Assembly: GCF_040054535.1 (NCBI RefSeq)
Contig: NC_090785.1
Coordinates: 16,556,001-16,620,000 of the forward strand
Direction: 5' to 3'
Length of the DNA: 64,000 nucleotides
From: Antennarius striatus
Taxonomy: Eukaryota > Chordata > Actinopteri > Lophiiformes > Antennariidae
Shown here: piece after piece, positions 19,841 to 35,027 of the stretch
How the letters are laid out: the number at the start of each line of letters is the position of its first letter
How positions within the stretch are numbered: the first letter of the stretch is position 1
The notes under the pieces: generated by a model
The model's input: only the letters and a program-made list of their open reading frames with translations
Told to the model about the DNA's origin: nothing
The model's database searches: none
Translations under genes and position numbers: made by a program

Positions 19841-22800
19841 TTAACATAGTGGCTTCATCCAGGCTTCTTCTGGACCTCTACATTATTCAACATTCAGAAC
19901 TCAAGAAGCCTCTTAGATGAGAGATGAAATAACTTCAAGCTTTTTCTACAAGTCCAGCTGACTTTATTTGACAGAGATAGTCTTTACTCTGACTGCACAC
20001 CAGCAAGTGTATTCACTTTAAGAAAAACTGTTACAATGCTCATTTCCTATGAAGTGAGCATGTCAATTGATTAAAGAGAGGTTGACAGCAAACTCACAGT
20101 AATTTGCTGAATCGTTATTGCACTAGATGTCTCCTTGTAGTTCTTTGGTCTTTAGTTTTTCTCCATTTAGTCATTATTCATAATATGTGGTCAATTTGCA
20201 GTCTAATAATACCCATAATGCTCATAATTAGTTATTTCTTCATGAGGCTGTTGTGACACCAGAGAATATAAATATACACATCAAGAAGCATTTAAGTGCA
20301 GCATAAACGTCTGGGTAACATTTATCTGCTACAAAATGGAACCTAATGCTACAGTATGTTTAGCTACAAAGAAATGAATCATAATTAGCTAAATACACTA
20401 CAGTTTATTAATTTAATCTTGGGGGCCATGTTGGGGCAGCACAACAAGCTAACACTGACATATAACTACTTAAAATAATTGGAATAGTGGTAGTAAGCAG
20501 CGGATTGCTTGGGAAGACATGAGCAACATTCACTGGATGTTGTGTTTGCGTACAGCTAATGAAGAAAAGAAAAAAAAAACTATGTTTTGTCTCTAAATGT
20601 GTCCGTCTGCAGGTTGATTAGTGCACAGTTGTTTTTCTTCTACTGACAACATCCCTGAGAAGAGCAATGACAGTGAAAAGAAGAGGAGTATCAAAGGATG
20701 TTAAAAAGCTTTGTGTCTCTGAAAGGAGTCGCAGAAATCAGGGATAATTATTTCTACATTTGTCACTACCAGTAACAATATGCACATATCATATAACTCA
20801 CACATGATAATTAGAGCCATTGTTAATCCAAGAATAATCATTGCAGCAGCTCTTTATTTAAAGTACGCTACATTTATCATGATGGTGTTTGCTAAACTTT
20901 GAGACTGGTGGATTTAGCTTGTTTGGATTTGGTGCCGGAGATTCCTGTGGGTGGTGACCTTTATGGCTGACTACACTAATGAAGTGTGTTCAAACCAGAG
21001 AAAATTACCTGCTGCAGGAAGTGAGTTCCATTGCTCCACACGTAGAGAATAATGTCATGAGCAACTGGAGAATAATGCTTCCTGGAGGCTTTGTAGCCGT
21101 TGCAGGAGTCGACACATTCTGTTGCATGAGAAAAGGATAGAAGTGAGCGATACAGAGCGTAAATATTAGATCAGAAACCGTCACACTAACAATTGGCTGA
21201 AGGACAAAAAAGGGATTGAAATATGACTCAAACCATGTGGAGAGTTAAAGATTATAGCTCCAAGCATTAAAATGGGCGAAAAAGAGATTTAATAAAGCAA
21301 ACAGTGTGGATGATTTAGTGCGGCCAACCTGACTTGTCACAGAGGCAATCCTTCTAATAGATCCGTTCTGATTTATCGCAAAGACTCTCCACAATAGAGA
21401 CTCTAATGGGCTTTATTCATACTTTTATTTTATGAAACACGATGAAAGGGGTCATGATGGCCATTAAGTGGATTAATGGTATGTGTTGGGTAAAGAAGAT
21501 GCTATAAAGTCTTAAAAGTTAATGCTGTCATCTGTGAACTCCTGTCCTGATGGAGTGGGAGGGGCCACGCGCAGCTAATAGACATAATTCAGTCAGGTAA
21601 TTTGGGATCACTGAGACAAGATGGATATCACTTGGCAATGTTATGGGGTGTGTCGTGGTGTAGCGGCACATTAACACCGGTTATTTATGCTCCATAATGA
21701 AGACTATAATGAAAATTGGACACAACTATAAATATGAGCAAGGTAATGTGGAGGGATAATCATTGATGCAATTAAGGTGTCGTACACATGCAGTGTGGGC
21801 CAGGCCTCCCCTGACTCTCTCCTCTTCCCCTCACCAAGGCCATATTTCTTCCTGAAACATCACATTCAATCAGCCGGGGTAATGTCAGTATAAATCTCTT
21901 GCTCCTGCACAACGAGGATGGCATTTTAAATATGCTAATGTCAAAGCAATAAAGTTGTTGCTTAATCTATCTTTGAGCGTATTGACAACTGCTGTTGCAT
22001 TGCTAGTAGTATTTCCCCATCTTAATTGGTGTGTGGGCATGTCTCAGTGGACGAGCTTCTCGCTGTGGGTTTATGTGGGAGAAATGAGAGAACAGAATGA
22101 GCGGTTCTGACTACACATATCGCCACTCTGTCAGAACTGTCACTTGGTGAGTGAGAGAGGGAGAAATGAGGGAGGGAGGCAGGGAAGGAGGCAGAGAAAG
22201 CCGGTAAGGAGATCCTGGACGGACAGAGATGGAGACAGATGAGAGTGGGAGTCCATGAACTGGAGTGACCCTGCGGACCAGATGCTGATAAACTGCCATC
22301 ACTGAGTGCTCTGTCAGCTCGGTCTGTATCTGTCACTGTCACTCTACTGCATTCCTACATTTTCTCCTCCTCTAATTATTTATCTTCCTTCACCTCCTCT
22401 GCATCATCTTTATCCCACCTGTATGCATCCTCTCCCCTTTAATGGCACATGTACAGAATGATTCGTCAGTATCATTGGCCGCTTCACACATATCTTCTCC
22501 TGTAAAACAAATCTTCACGTCTCTTTTCCTCTGCTCAACCTCAAAGAGAGGATATTTGGTTGTTCCATACAGGACGACCACAGCCAGAGATGTCAGTTGC
22601 TTTGTGCTCACATAAATAAATCATTGTGGGGTGTTAACACCTGCTCTTTCTTTCAGTTGTAACATTTATTTCAGGCAGGGACAGAACTTCATAAATGTTC
22701 ATTAATAGACTACATGTACAATCTTCATATTTAGAGTCTTAGTGCACTGCTTGTCATATAAATATGCTAAAAGCAGCATTCGCATTAGGTAGAGTTAACA

Positions 22801-23637
22801 TCCAGATAGGGTTGTCCATCAAGTCCTTTATCCTAAACCATGGATATGCACCAGGGGATATTTTTTTTCTTCATTAATGGTGGATCTACACACAAGTTTC
22901 CAAATCATTTAAAAGATATTACATTTAAGATATTACAGTGCCCCAAAAAATGCAGTACAACCCTCCACAAACTCAAAGCTTACACTCTGTTTTTGCTTTT
23001 GAACTCCACAAAAGTGGAACTAATTTGCAGAAACCTGCAAAAGCAGGATGACTTGTAAAACAGGAAGCCAATGCCTCCAAACAGGCTATTAAGCACAAGC
23101 ACTAGAGCCATGCTTTCACCTTGATCTCATCATCAGTCTGTACAGTTTGCTCTGTTCCACCTTCGATTGCACAGTATTTAAGTAAACCAGAGTTATTACC
23201 TTCTCTCTCCTTGTGCCACACGTCCTCCCCTCTCTCACCAGCCCTCAGGCTCTTAAATTTTCAGACAGACTCTGTCATCCTCTCCACACCTCCACTTGCC
23301 ACTACTCTGTTTTTACCAGTTCCTCCCTTTCTTAATAAATTCACCTTTAAGCCTCAAACCCCAATGGGAAGCTTTTGACTTGCAGTGTTTCCTGTACTGT
23401 TAGTGATTTTGCAGTTTATATGAAATATGTAGGCATATTCATAATAGTTACATTCATTTAAAAAAAAAATTAAAATTCCCAAGACGCTTCATTTGTTTGC
23501 GCAGGAGCAGCTTGTCTTAAGGCGTGAGGCGGGGAATGCATTATTATGTTTTCATGCACGCTGTATTTAAACCAGGATGATGTTGATTAAATGGACCTTA
23601 CTTATTTAAATACATTTTAATATTAAAAATGAATGAT
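19841..23637. other. gene-poor AT-rich stretch
   Basis: No gene or RNA recognised. About 22140-22210 is a purine-rich patch (GAGGGAGGGAGGC type). About 21400-21780 has a less repetitive, mixed composition with several TAAT/ATTA homeodomain-type cores and is discussed in the findings as a possible conserved element. A short piece at 23519-23540 (GGCGTGAGGCGGGGAATGCA) resembles a fragment of the DANA-like SINE. Confidence 0.45.
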
Positions 23638-23643
23638 GGTGAC

Positions 23644-23681
<38 letters not shown>

Positions 23682-23682
23682 G
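23638..23682. repeat. (GAT)n microsatellite
   Basis: About 14 tandem GAT units, interrupted once near the start. Confidence 0.95.
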
Positions 23683-24035
23683 TAGAGTACATAAAACACT
23701 ATTCTATTATTTTACTGTCTGAAGGTCACAACATAAATATTGTTTTTGAATTTGAATTCATCCATAAAAATCTGGGTTGCTGTAATTGTAAATCAAGGAT
23801 CCTCAACAAGGCCAAGTACTTATTACTTCACAATACGTTGAATTAAATATCAGATGAACAAAGGAACTTTCATATTTCTTTGGGGAAAAGAACAGAATGG
23901 TAAACAACATGGTGTTGATTGTCTTATCTTATAGATTTTATTTGATCTATTCTTGAACACTCCTCAGGCTTACAACACACATCTCTCTAAGTTTTTATTA
24001 TTTACCCATAGCAACATTGTTCACTCAAATACATG
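23683..24035. other. AT-rich intergenic spacer
   Basis: No gene, RNA or repeat recognised. Confidence 0.5.
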
Positions 24036-24113
24036 GATGAATGAATGAATGAATGAATGAATGAATGAATGAATGAATGAATGAATGAATGAATAAATAA
24101 ACAAATAAATAAA
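24036..24113. repeat. (GAAT)n microsatellite
   Basis: Tandem GAAT units that decay into AAAT/AAAC units at the 3' end. Confidence 0.95.
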
Positions 24114-26642
<2,529 letters not shown>

Positions 26643-26730
26643 CACTGAACATAGCACAACATGTAACAACAGTAACAAATCATAAACAATGATTTATCTT
26701 CTCCCTTACACGGTGGTTGACCAAATCCTC

Positions 26731-27005
26731 TCCATCCATCCATCCATCGATCCATCGATCCATCCTTCCATCCTTCCATCCATCCATCCATCCATCCATC
26801 CATCCATCCATCCATCCATCCATCCATCCATCCATCCATTTTCCTGTAGATAACTAGATTAACCATTCAGTTACAATTTCGATCATCTCGTCTACAGCTG
26901 CTTATCTACTGTACAGGTCACGGGTCTGCTAGAACCTATCACAGCTGGCTATGGGGAAAAAATGGGGTAGACCCCGGAGGCCAGGCCAGCTTGTTGAGGG
27001 GCCAG
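26731..27005 (-). mobile_element. DANA-like SINE 3' fragment with (ATGG)n tail
   Basis: An (ATCC)n tract of about 108 bp (26731-26839), with a few ATCG and TTCC variants, abuts CAGCTGCTTATCTACTGTAC and AGGTCACGGG...AACCTATCACAGCTGGC. This is the reverse complement of the known fish SINE 3' end (CAGCTGGGATAGG... followed by ATGGATGG). The tract is therefore best read as the expanded 3' tail of a 5'-truncated SINE on the minus strand. Confidence 0.65.
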
Positions 27006-30000
27006 ACTAAAGACATTTAAGGAGAGGTATTTGTGTTTGACACATAGAAGAATGTATCAACTTCATGATCAAATGGTGCAACTAGTGGTAGTTGCCCACA
27101 GGAATTGTGTAATTATATTTATTAAGAGTTTTGTTTGTGTTTTTACTGGATGGGAGTCTGATATTTACTCTTATTTTAGATTTGCTCTCAACTATTGGCT
27201 GTTTAGAAGTGCACAATGGCCATTTAGTCTGCCATTAAGTGGTGTGTAGGCAGCAAACAGTGGGCCAGTTGTTGAAAACAGATGTTGTCCATGGGTGGAA
27301 ACAAGCTTGATCAGAGTAATGGCAGCAAATAAAAGCAAACTAGGGGTCATAAAGTCAAAACAATGAGCTGAAAGAGGGTAAAATGCGTTTTAAAAGGAGG
27401 CCATAATTCCTTTAGTACCAGCATTATGAATAGATTTGATTCATTTTTGAATGTAAATAAATATATTGCTATTTGGAATCATTAAAAACGACAGAAGAGT
27501 AGGATGATATTGTGAGTTTGTTTCTAAGACATAAACTAATAAAGCATAACCATGTGCTAATAAACATCCTTGATTAATTATCACTGCAACAGATGCTGCA
27601 CATTTACTAATGATAGTGAGAGATGAACCTTTGCCAGGTCTGAAGATAATCCAAAAATATTTTTGCAATCTATTTTTGTGGTCTTATGATGACACACTGC
27701 TGCAAACATCAACAAACACTTTGAGGATTTGGAGGTAATAATATCATTATTATTGATAAAGACGCATGACATTTGCTGAAGTCGCCTCTAGCCTCATGAG
27801 CCATGCAAAGTACACATAGAGTTTCTGCTGATCTTTAATCAATTTATTCTGCAATAAGCTTCAAAAATAGGTGGTGGATGGTGCTGCATTAAAATTCTGT
27901 TTCATTTCACTTCACAAGAGGCTTTAATGTCTGATGTGTTTACCTTTGAAAGAGGACCTCTTTGAATCTATTTATTGGAAATTCCTGCTTGCTATCCCCA
28001 GAAATATCTGGGGGAATAGGAAGTGGAGTGATTCCACTGTTCTTTTTTTTGAACTACAGGCATTTTTGACATTTTTATCAACCTTTTAATCATTGTACAA
28101 TTAGCTTGGTGGTTTTTAAATTTACCTAATTTAAAGAAAATTAATGCTTACAAATATATGATTTTGTCAGATGGCATGTCTCTTTAGGGTTTTCCAGCTG
28201 GAAACTATATTAATTACAATCACATTCTTATAGATATATTTGATTGGTGTGTTTTTGCTCTATTTGGTGCTAACTGTTCACAACACTACCCCCTGAACCA
28301 CCACCCTCCCTTCCCAAAATCCCTCATACTATATTTGAATTGATACTTTTGGAGCTTCACACCAGTTAATAGAGGTCTAATAAGGAGTGGCTGCTTGTAA
28401 ATTACTATGAACATAATTGGCTATAACAAACTATGCATATCTATTTCTGTGAATTACTTTTTTGAAAAGCAAAAGGAATAAATATTTGTACATATTATTC
28501 AAGAAATATTACCTCATTTGGTGTAATAACAATTCCCATGCTTTATGACTGTAATCAAACATGCAAACTCAACTTGTAGCAAAGGGAAGAATTGCTCCAC
28601 AAATAATGAATCTAACTCTAGTTTGTTTCAGTTTGTTCTTACATTTAGAAAAAGCATACATTATAGACAAAAATGGATGATTTTGCTATTTTTTTCCTCA
28701 TACAGCATAGCATGACACAATTAATATTAAAAAATATCATAAAATAAGATAATAAGTGTTGATGCAATCATGCAATGGTATGTGCTAACACGTACAGTAG
28801 GAACTTGCTTTGTAGTGCATCTAGAAGCAGACTAATGAGGACTCAGCAGATGCTCAGAATCTTTTTTGTGTATTTTTAATAGGAAAGAGCCTCGTTGTTA
28901 ATTCCATGAGCAGATTGCAGTAAAGGTTGCTGGAGACTGACTTCAGCACTATCAACAACTGGATGTAATCCATGTATGTTGCATAGATCATACGCAAACC
29001 TTGAATGATATGCGAGCCAAATGTTCCATCTTTATTAAATATGTGAATTATAATTAACATTGCTGGCAAGTCCAGTATTAGTAACTCTGGCCATATGCTC
29101 ATCTCCCTCAGCTTTACAACAGCTGAGTTGGTTACTGTGTCTTTTAACCAGAAAACACATTATGACAGCATTTGGCAAGCCCTGCTTTCTCATCTTAATG
29201 CTGTTGTTGGTGCCAAAACCTCTTACTTTTTGATGAATGGGAACAGACTGACAGTAGGTGGCAGTGTTGTTCTTCTGGATTTCTTGCATCAGCCTATGCC
29301 CAAAATTGATTAATTAGTTTATAGAATATTATATAGACTTAAGTGTATTGGTTCTTGTCTGCTTTGATTCTCCATCTGATCACAGATAAAGGGGTTACCA
29401 ATGGGTAATTCAGTATGCAGTGGAATCAATATCTACTGTGCATAAAACAAAACACGCTAGTAGTAGCTCCTAATTTTAAACACACAGCTTCAGACTGTTG
29501 CATTTTAACACATTTAGGAATTTAATGGAAAAAACAACATCACTTGATCTATCTTTATCTTAATATAAAAAATGTCTCTTTTGCAACCAAGGCCATTCTA
29601 CAGACATACTGTATAAAGGCTTCCTCACTGTGTATTGAGCCAGTGAATACTTTCATATGAAAAAACTTATTGTGCCTTCAGATTATTCACACATGAGGTG
29701 ATGGAAAGCCTTTCAAGCTCTGCTAAATTGCCATTTGGTGTTAAGCATATTGTTAATTTCAATGAAAATTAATTTTCTTTCATTTCAATTTTGTAAGGTC
29801 AACTAACTTTGAATAGAATAATGAGAGTCCACCATTATCATTAAATGTGTCCTGATTGGGATTGGCCTTGAGTGAACAGTTTATAGGCTTGAAATAGAAC
29901 AGGAAATTGTGGGTGCAAACCTTCAGGGAAAATGATAAGGAGAATTCCAGCGTTTTAATGATTCAATTGTATTTCCAGTAAAAGAAATTAATTACACACC

Positions 30001-31335
30001 TATACGTCGCTTGGAAATGGAAAAAGGAAGCTAAAGACTTAGCAATCAGTTAAGATACAAAGGCTCTTAATTTGTCATATTACCAGAATACTGAATGAAA
30101 CATTAATTTGGAAGAACAATAAGAGTATGTGTTTGAAGGATACAGTTGAAGGTGAAGGCATATGCTCTTGATCAAAGCTCTTAAGATGATTTAAACAAAA
30201 TACAAATTGAACACTTGAATATGTTTCTCCAAGAATAATGCATCAAAAAAACTATATTCTCAAACGCAGCTCTGCATGTGTCAGGAAGAATTTACTGCAC
30301 ACGTGTTCTGGAGGCATTCATAGATGGTTGATCAGATGTAAAAACAAAAGCGATGTTTAAATATATTTTAAAGGGTTTATGGTTTCTTTATCTTTGCATT
30401 GCATACTCTCTACCCTGATGTATCTTTGTTGTATAAATGTGAATCCTTCCCACGCTGTCATACCTACATAATATGAAGATGTCTGGATTCTGTTGGTATC
30501 ATGGTCTGCTCAAATATTGCTGCAGCACTGTTTGTACTAGCAGGACGAGGCAACCTTATAAACCTAGCCTCTGACTTCCAGACGGCCTCTTTGAGCAAGT
30601 CACACCATGAAGTTCATCACTAATTTAACACTGTCCAAGTACCAAAAAATATCCCAAGAAAGAAAAGAAAGCCTCTGTTCAACATATTTAATACGCACCC
30701 TGTGTGGATCTTATCACACCCATTCTCTTTGAAAACTAAGAAAATGATAATTAATTTTTCATAGTGTGAATTAGAATCCTAATTTAAAAATGTGAGATCA
30801 AAAGAAACAATTTTAATAGCTGGCTAGTGGAAGTAATCCTTGGTGGCCAAGGACAAGAGGCTGTGTTGTTCAAGATATCCCCAGTGGCAGCTTCATAGCA
30901 GAATGTAAAGAGGGATTTACTGTTTGGCTGAATCACATTAATAAACCATGTCCTTATTTAAACCATAACAACATAGGAATGAGTCATGGTTACTTTTTCA
31001 TTTTAATTTATTATTAGAACCAACTTCGTTTTTTTCCATAATAATTGAACACCCCCTTTACAAAAATACACAATGTAGCATTTCTAGACCGGTCCTTGCA
31101 CACACAGCACAATCCCATAAGCTGTATATTACATGCTTAGTAAGTAGCTAAATAATCATGGCACCGATTCAGGATGATGAAACAGAAGCAACTGCATTTG
31201 TTGGAGATCACTTCTACAGGGTGTAGAAAGGTCAAAGAGGTTGTGAACCACCGAGGAATCCTAATCAAGTCTTGTTTTAAGTCTAATTAATTACAGCCCA
31301 GAAGGCAAGAGATCATACAGAGACCTACACGCTAG
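27006..31335. other. 4.3-kb AT-rich gene desert
   Basis: No coding region, structural RNA or recognisable transposon was found on either strand. Open frames are short and of low-complexity composition. Confidence 0.5.
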
Positions 31336-31359
31336 CACACACACACACGCACACTCACA

Positions 31360-31426
<67 letters not shown>
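31336..31426. repeat. (CA)n microsatellite
   Basis: Imperfect from 31336, with AC units broken by CGCACACTCAC, then pure CA from 31363 to 31426. Confidence 0.95.
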
Positions 31427-31428
<2 letters not shown>

Positions 31429-32400
31429 AAGGACGTCTGTATCCTTGGGTTTTCTTACTTTGCTGTACACATATCAATCTTTGATGAATCCTCTCCAATG
31501 CGTTCCCTCGCATTCTATAACTTTTCACCCAGCCTAACACCCCAGTTAGAAATGTCCTCTTTCTAAAGTATCTTTAGGCGATCACCAGAGCGCACGCGTG
31601 CACACTCACTGCATCCAGCTGTTTTACAGGGAACAGAAACACAGCAGAAGTGTACACTGGAGAAAATCATAACTGCTTTATAGAACGTGAGCAATTCAGA
31701 AATCAATGTCAGCGTTTTTTAGTTTGATTTTAATTGGGCAAAATAGTCCAGAGAGAAAAATAAAATTTTATAAATTGTGAAGAACTGACAATAATTCTTT
31801 ACTTCGCTTTTTCTTGTATTGGGTTAACTATGAAGAAAAATCAACTCCATCAAACGATGCAAACAATATAAAAAGAGTGAGCAACTCTAGCAGAAGCTTA
31901 TTAAACGATAGCTTTATATTTTGGGAATTTCTTTTGTCTGCTCTCTTGCTGAGAGTTAGATGGAGCGATCAATACCGCATTCAGGCTAGACAGAGCAGCC
32001 AGTTATCTTAACTCAGCACTGGAGATGGGAAACATCAGGCTTGGCTCCATCCCAAGAAGTAGCTCACCAACACGTCTCTCAATTTTAAATTTGTGAATCA
32101 TAAATTATGCCATTGCTATCTCTTTGTTGAGAGAATAATGATTTCATAATGTCTTCTCTAGCTGGCTTTATTTACACTGATGAAAAAAAAGAAGAAGTGT
32201 TGATTAGTAAATGTTGGCGGTACTAGTAGGTGGACTTTTCAGACAGAACTAGTCTAGCTGATTCCACGTGTAGTGTTTATGTGGTGGAATTTGTGCTGAA
32301 TGCACATTCTTACTGGTATCAATCTTCTCAGCAAAATCAAATAATCATGCTTCAGTAAATATTGCTTCACTGCTCGGGGATTATTTGTCCATTGTTTACA
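31427..32400. other. intergenic, nothing recognised
   Basis: AT-rich DNA without a supported gene or repeat. Confidence 0.5.
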
Positions 32401-32402
32401 TT

Positions 32403-32417
32403 GTGTGTGTGTGTGTA

Positions 32418-32498
<81 letters not shown>

Positions 32499-32548
32499 TG
32501 TATATATACTGTATATATACTGTATATATACTGTATATATATATATAT
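32403..32548. repeat. (GT)n-(TA)n compound microsatellite with 11-bp units
   Basis: A short GT run (32403-32416) is followed by about 73 bp of pure TA (32424-32496), then four units of an 11-mer of the form CTGTATATATA, and a final TA run. The TA block is self-complementary and may form a cruciform. Confidence 0.93.
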
Positions 32549-34925
32549 CGCTGCAGACACGCGTGTTTATAAATAGTACATTTTCTAAATTTACTTTCAA
32601 ATTTTCATCTCTTTATATTGTTTTCAAATCTCATAATTGTTGGATGAATAAATTCTATGCTATCTCATCTTCTAATATCATTCTCTCATTACTGGCTCAT
32701 CTCCTTTCATCTCATTTCATCTTATCTTATAACACATCCTGTCTTATTTTGCACACCTAAGAAACACCCCTTATGTGATGCAACACCTTTTACAACTATG
32801 AATTAAATACTTCACAGCAGTATAAAATGATTAAACATACTGTACATTTTAACTGGATTTTCTTGTGTCTATTGTAATAGTGGGTCCAGGATTTTTGTGG
32901 CAGCAGCACCACGAAAGCCAGCATGTGGGAGCACTGATTAGCATAGGACAGACCAGCCACAGGCTTAGAGGGCAGCTCTGTCTCCAAACAGAGAACAGCA
33001 AGGGCAAACCAAAGCAGAAGATCATAAGGATGTATGTCTGTGAGTTTATGTGCATGTGAACTAGTTTGCATGCATGCATTATGATATTTAATGTAGAGCA
33101 ATGTTGAGTAACTTTGTGGACGCAAATGCACATCCAGATCTTAATTTATTGTAAAATCAGGATCTGTGTCAGGCCTGAGCTTCAAATAAAACAAAAAAAA
33201 AAATTCAAGTGATTAATCATCGACTAACAAAAAAGGATGGCCATCATGAATATGTTAACCTTGAGGGTTTTTTATTTTATTTTGCTAATGTGCTGAGTAG
33301 GTGAAAAATACTGACTTAACTTCAATAATGCCAACTTCTCAGACTCATACTGATGCAGAGTACATATTTTCCTAATCGATTTGGGAGCAAATCCTCCTGT
33401 GAAGGCAAACAGGACTTTAGTATTCATGGGGGGGTGTGGGCCTCTTACTATGTTAATAACTCTGTCTTCAGATGGGCTCAGGCTGTAATGAGGATGTGCA
33501 AATTCAAATCACATTCTGCTACATATGTCAATGCTGTCAATATACAGCTCTAGTGTTACAGTTTTGTATCTATTTCTACCACAGACCGACTGCTTGACCC
33601 TTCCCACCCTGACAAGAAAGCAGTAAGGAAGTTATCTGTGCTCCTATCAGATTGTGACAAGATGATGACTGCCCTATGGCCTTGGCTTCATGGTTTACTG
33701 GAAAGCTGTTGGCAAGCAAATAGCATTAAAGAAAAAAAAATAGAGAAGAAAATGATGAGGTCTAAACACTGCTGCTATTTAATTCTAGTCAATATTTTGC
33801 AATGCAAGCAGAGGTCTGTTAAAATTACACTTTTCAAAAATCGATGCACAGTCTTTATTCTTTATGTCTGTGAGAGTTTTCTGTGTAGGGTCTTGAACTG
33901 TGTTTTTGTACCGATACTGGGGGGCTCTCTGCTTTAACTGTGTTTAATAAATGCTTAATAGGATGGTTACATGAGTCAATCTAATTTAGTGTTTCTCCTG
34001 CTCTCTGTGTTTTCATCCATAAGTGTTTATGTAAATCAGTGCAGGCTAGCAGGTCTCCCTTCAGTCTGATCCCCGTGGATTTAATCACATGAAATAAAGG
34101 AGTTTAAGAGGGGATTGTTTGCCGAAATTGGATTTTTGAAGTTCGTGTTGTTAGGTGAGCACCTGCATTTCCTTATATCTGGTGTTATACTAAGCTACAG
34201 TGTTTATTAGTGGAAATTTCCCAAGGTCTCTCTTTAAGCTTCCTAACCCCTCTTCTCGAAGTTCACTCTCAAATAGTTACTTTGAAGAATGAACTTGAGA
34301 TCATTACAGCCAAAGTCCTTGATTAATTAAGCAGTTCAAAGAGAAAACACAGAGCAATAGTTTGCTTCTTTCTGGTCAACACTTGTTTGCTACTGTTTAT
34401 TAAAAAGGTTCCTTTGGGTGAGGAGACCTTTTAAATGGGGTTAGGGCTTGTTGAAAGAAGCATTTTGTGGTGAATAATTGTATCGAGGCTTTGAGCAAAT
34501 GTGTGTTTAACCGTTGGCGTGAAATAGAGCCTTGGGTGTGTTTACCTGCCAAGGTTCTCTCCTCCTCCTACCCTCCTCTCCTCCCTTTACCCATCCTCTG
34601 CTCTTCTCCTACTCTCTAATCAGTCTGATAAAGGATATCCACGGCAGTCCCCCAGCCATAGCTCTGCAGCAGCGGATTAAGCAGTCTGCTCGTACCCAGC
34701 TTGAAATGGCAGAGACAGACAGCATTACAGGTGGACATGGATACAAGCACCGGGCTGAGGATGTAAAGTACACACAGACATTCAGATGGGTGAATTCATT
34801 TCTTCTCATATACGATAAAATATGCACAACAGGAAAGCGTGCCGGACACGAGTGGTAACAAACTCCCAGACTCAGCTAACAAGCAGAAGTGAGTGGCTCT
34901 GACAAATTGGTATGTGCTGATGAAT
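32549..34925. other. intergenic, no gene supported
   Basis: No family match. An open stretch around 34595-34729 is bounded by a TCTAATCAG acceptor-like and an ACAG/GTGGAC donor-like site, but it lacks other support (see rejected items). Confidence 0.45.
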
Positions 34926-34927
34926 TG

Positions 34928-34937
34928 GTGTGTGTGG

Positions 34938-35000
<63 letters not shown>

Positions 35001-35027
35001 TGTGTGTGCATGTGTGTGTGTGTGTGC
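34928..35027. repeat. (TG)n microsatellite
   Basis: TG units interrupted by single TA and CA changes, with a smaller GTGT run again at 35164-35180. Confidence 0.95.

Noticed and set aside
34595..34729. Exon-like open stretch with IKDIHGSPPAIALQQR
   Set aside because: It has splice-like flanks, but there is no start, no companion exon and no family resemblance.
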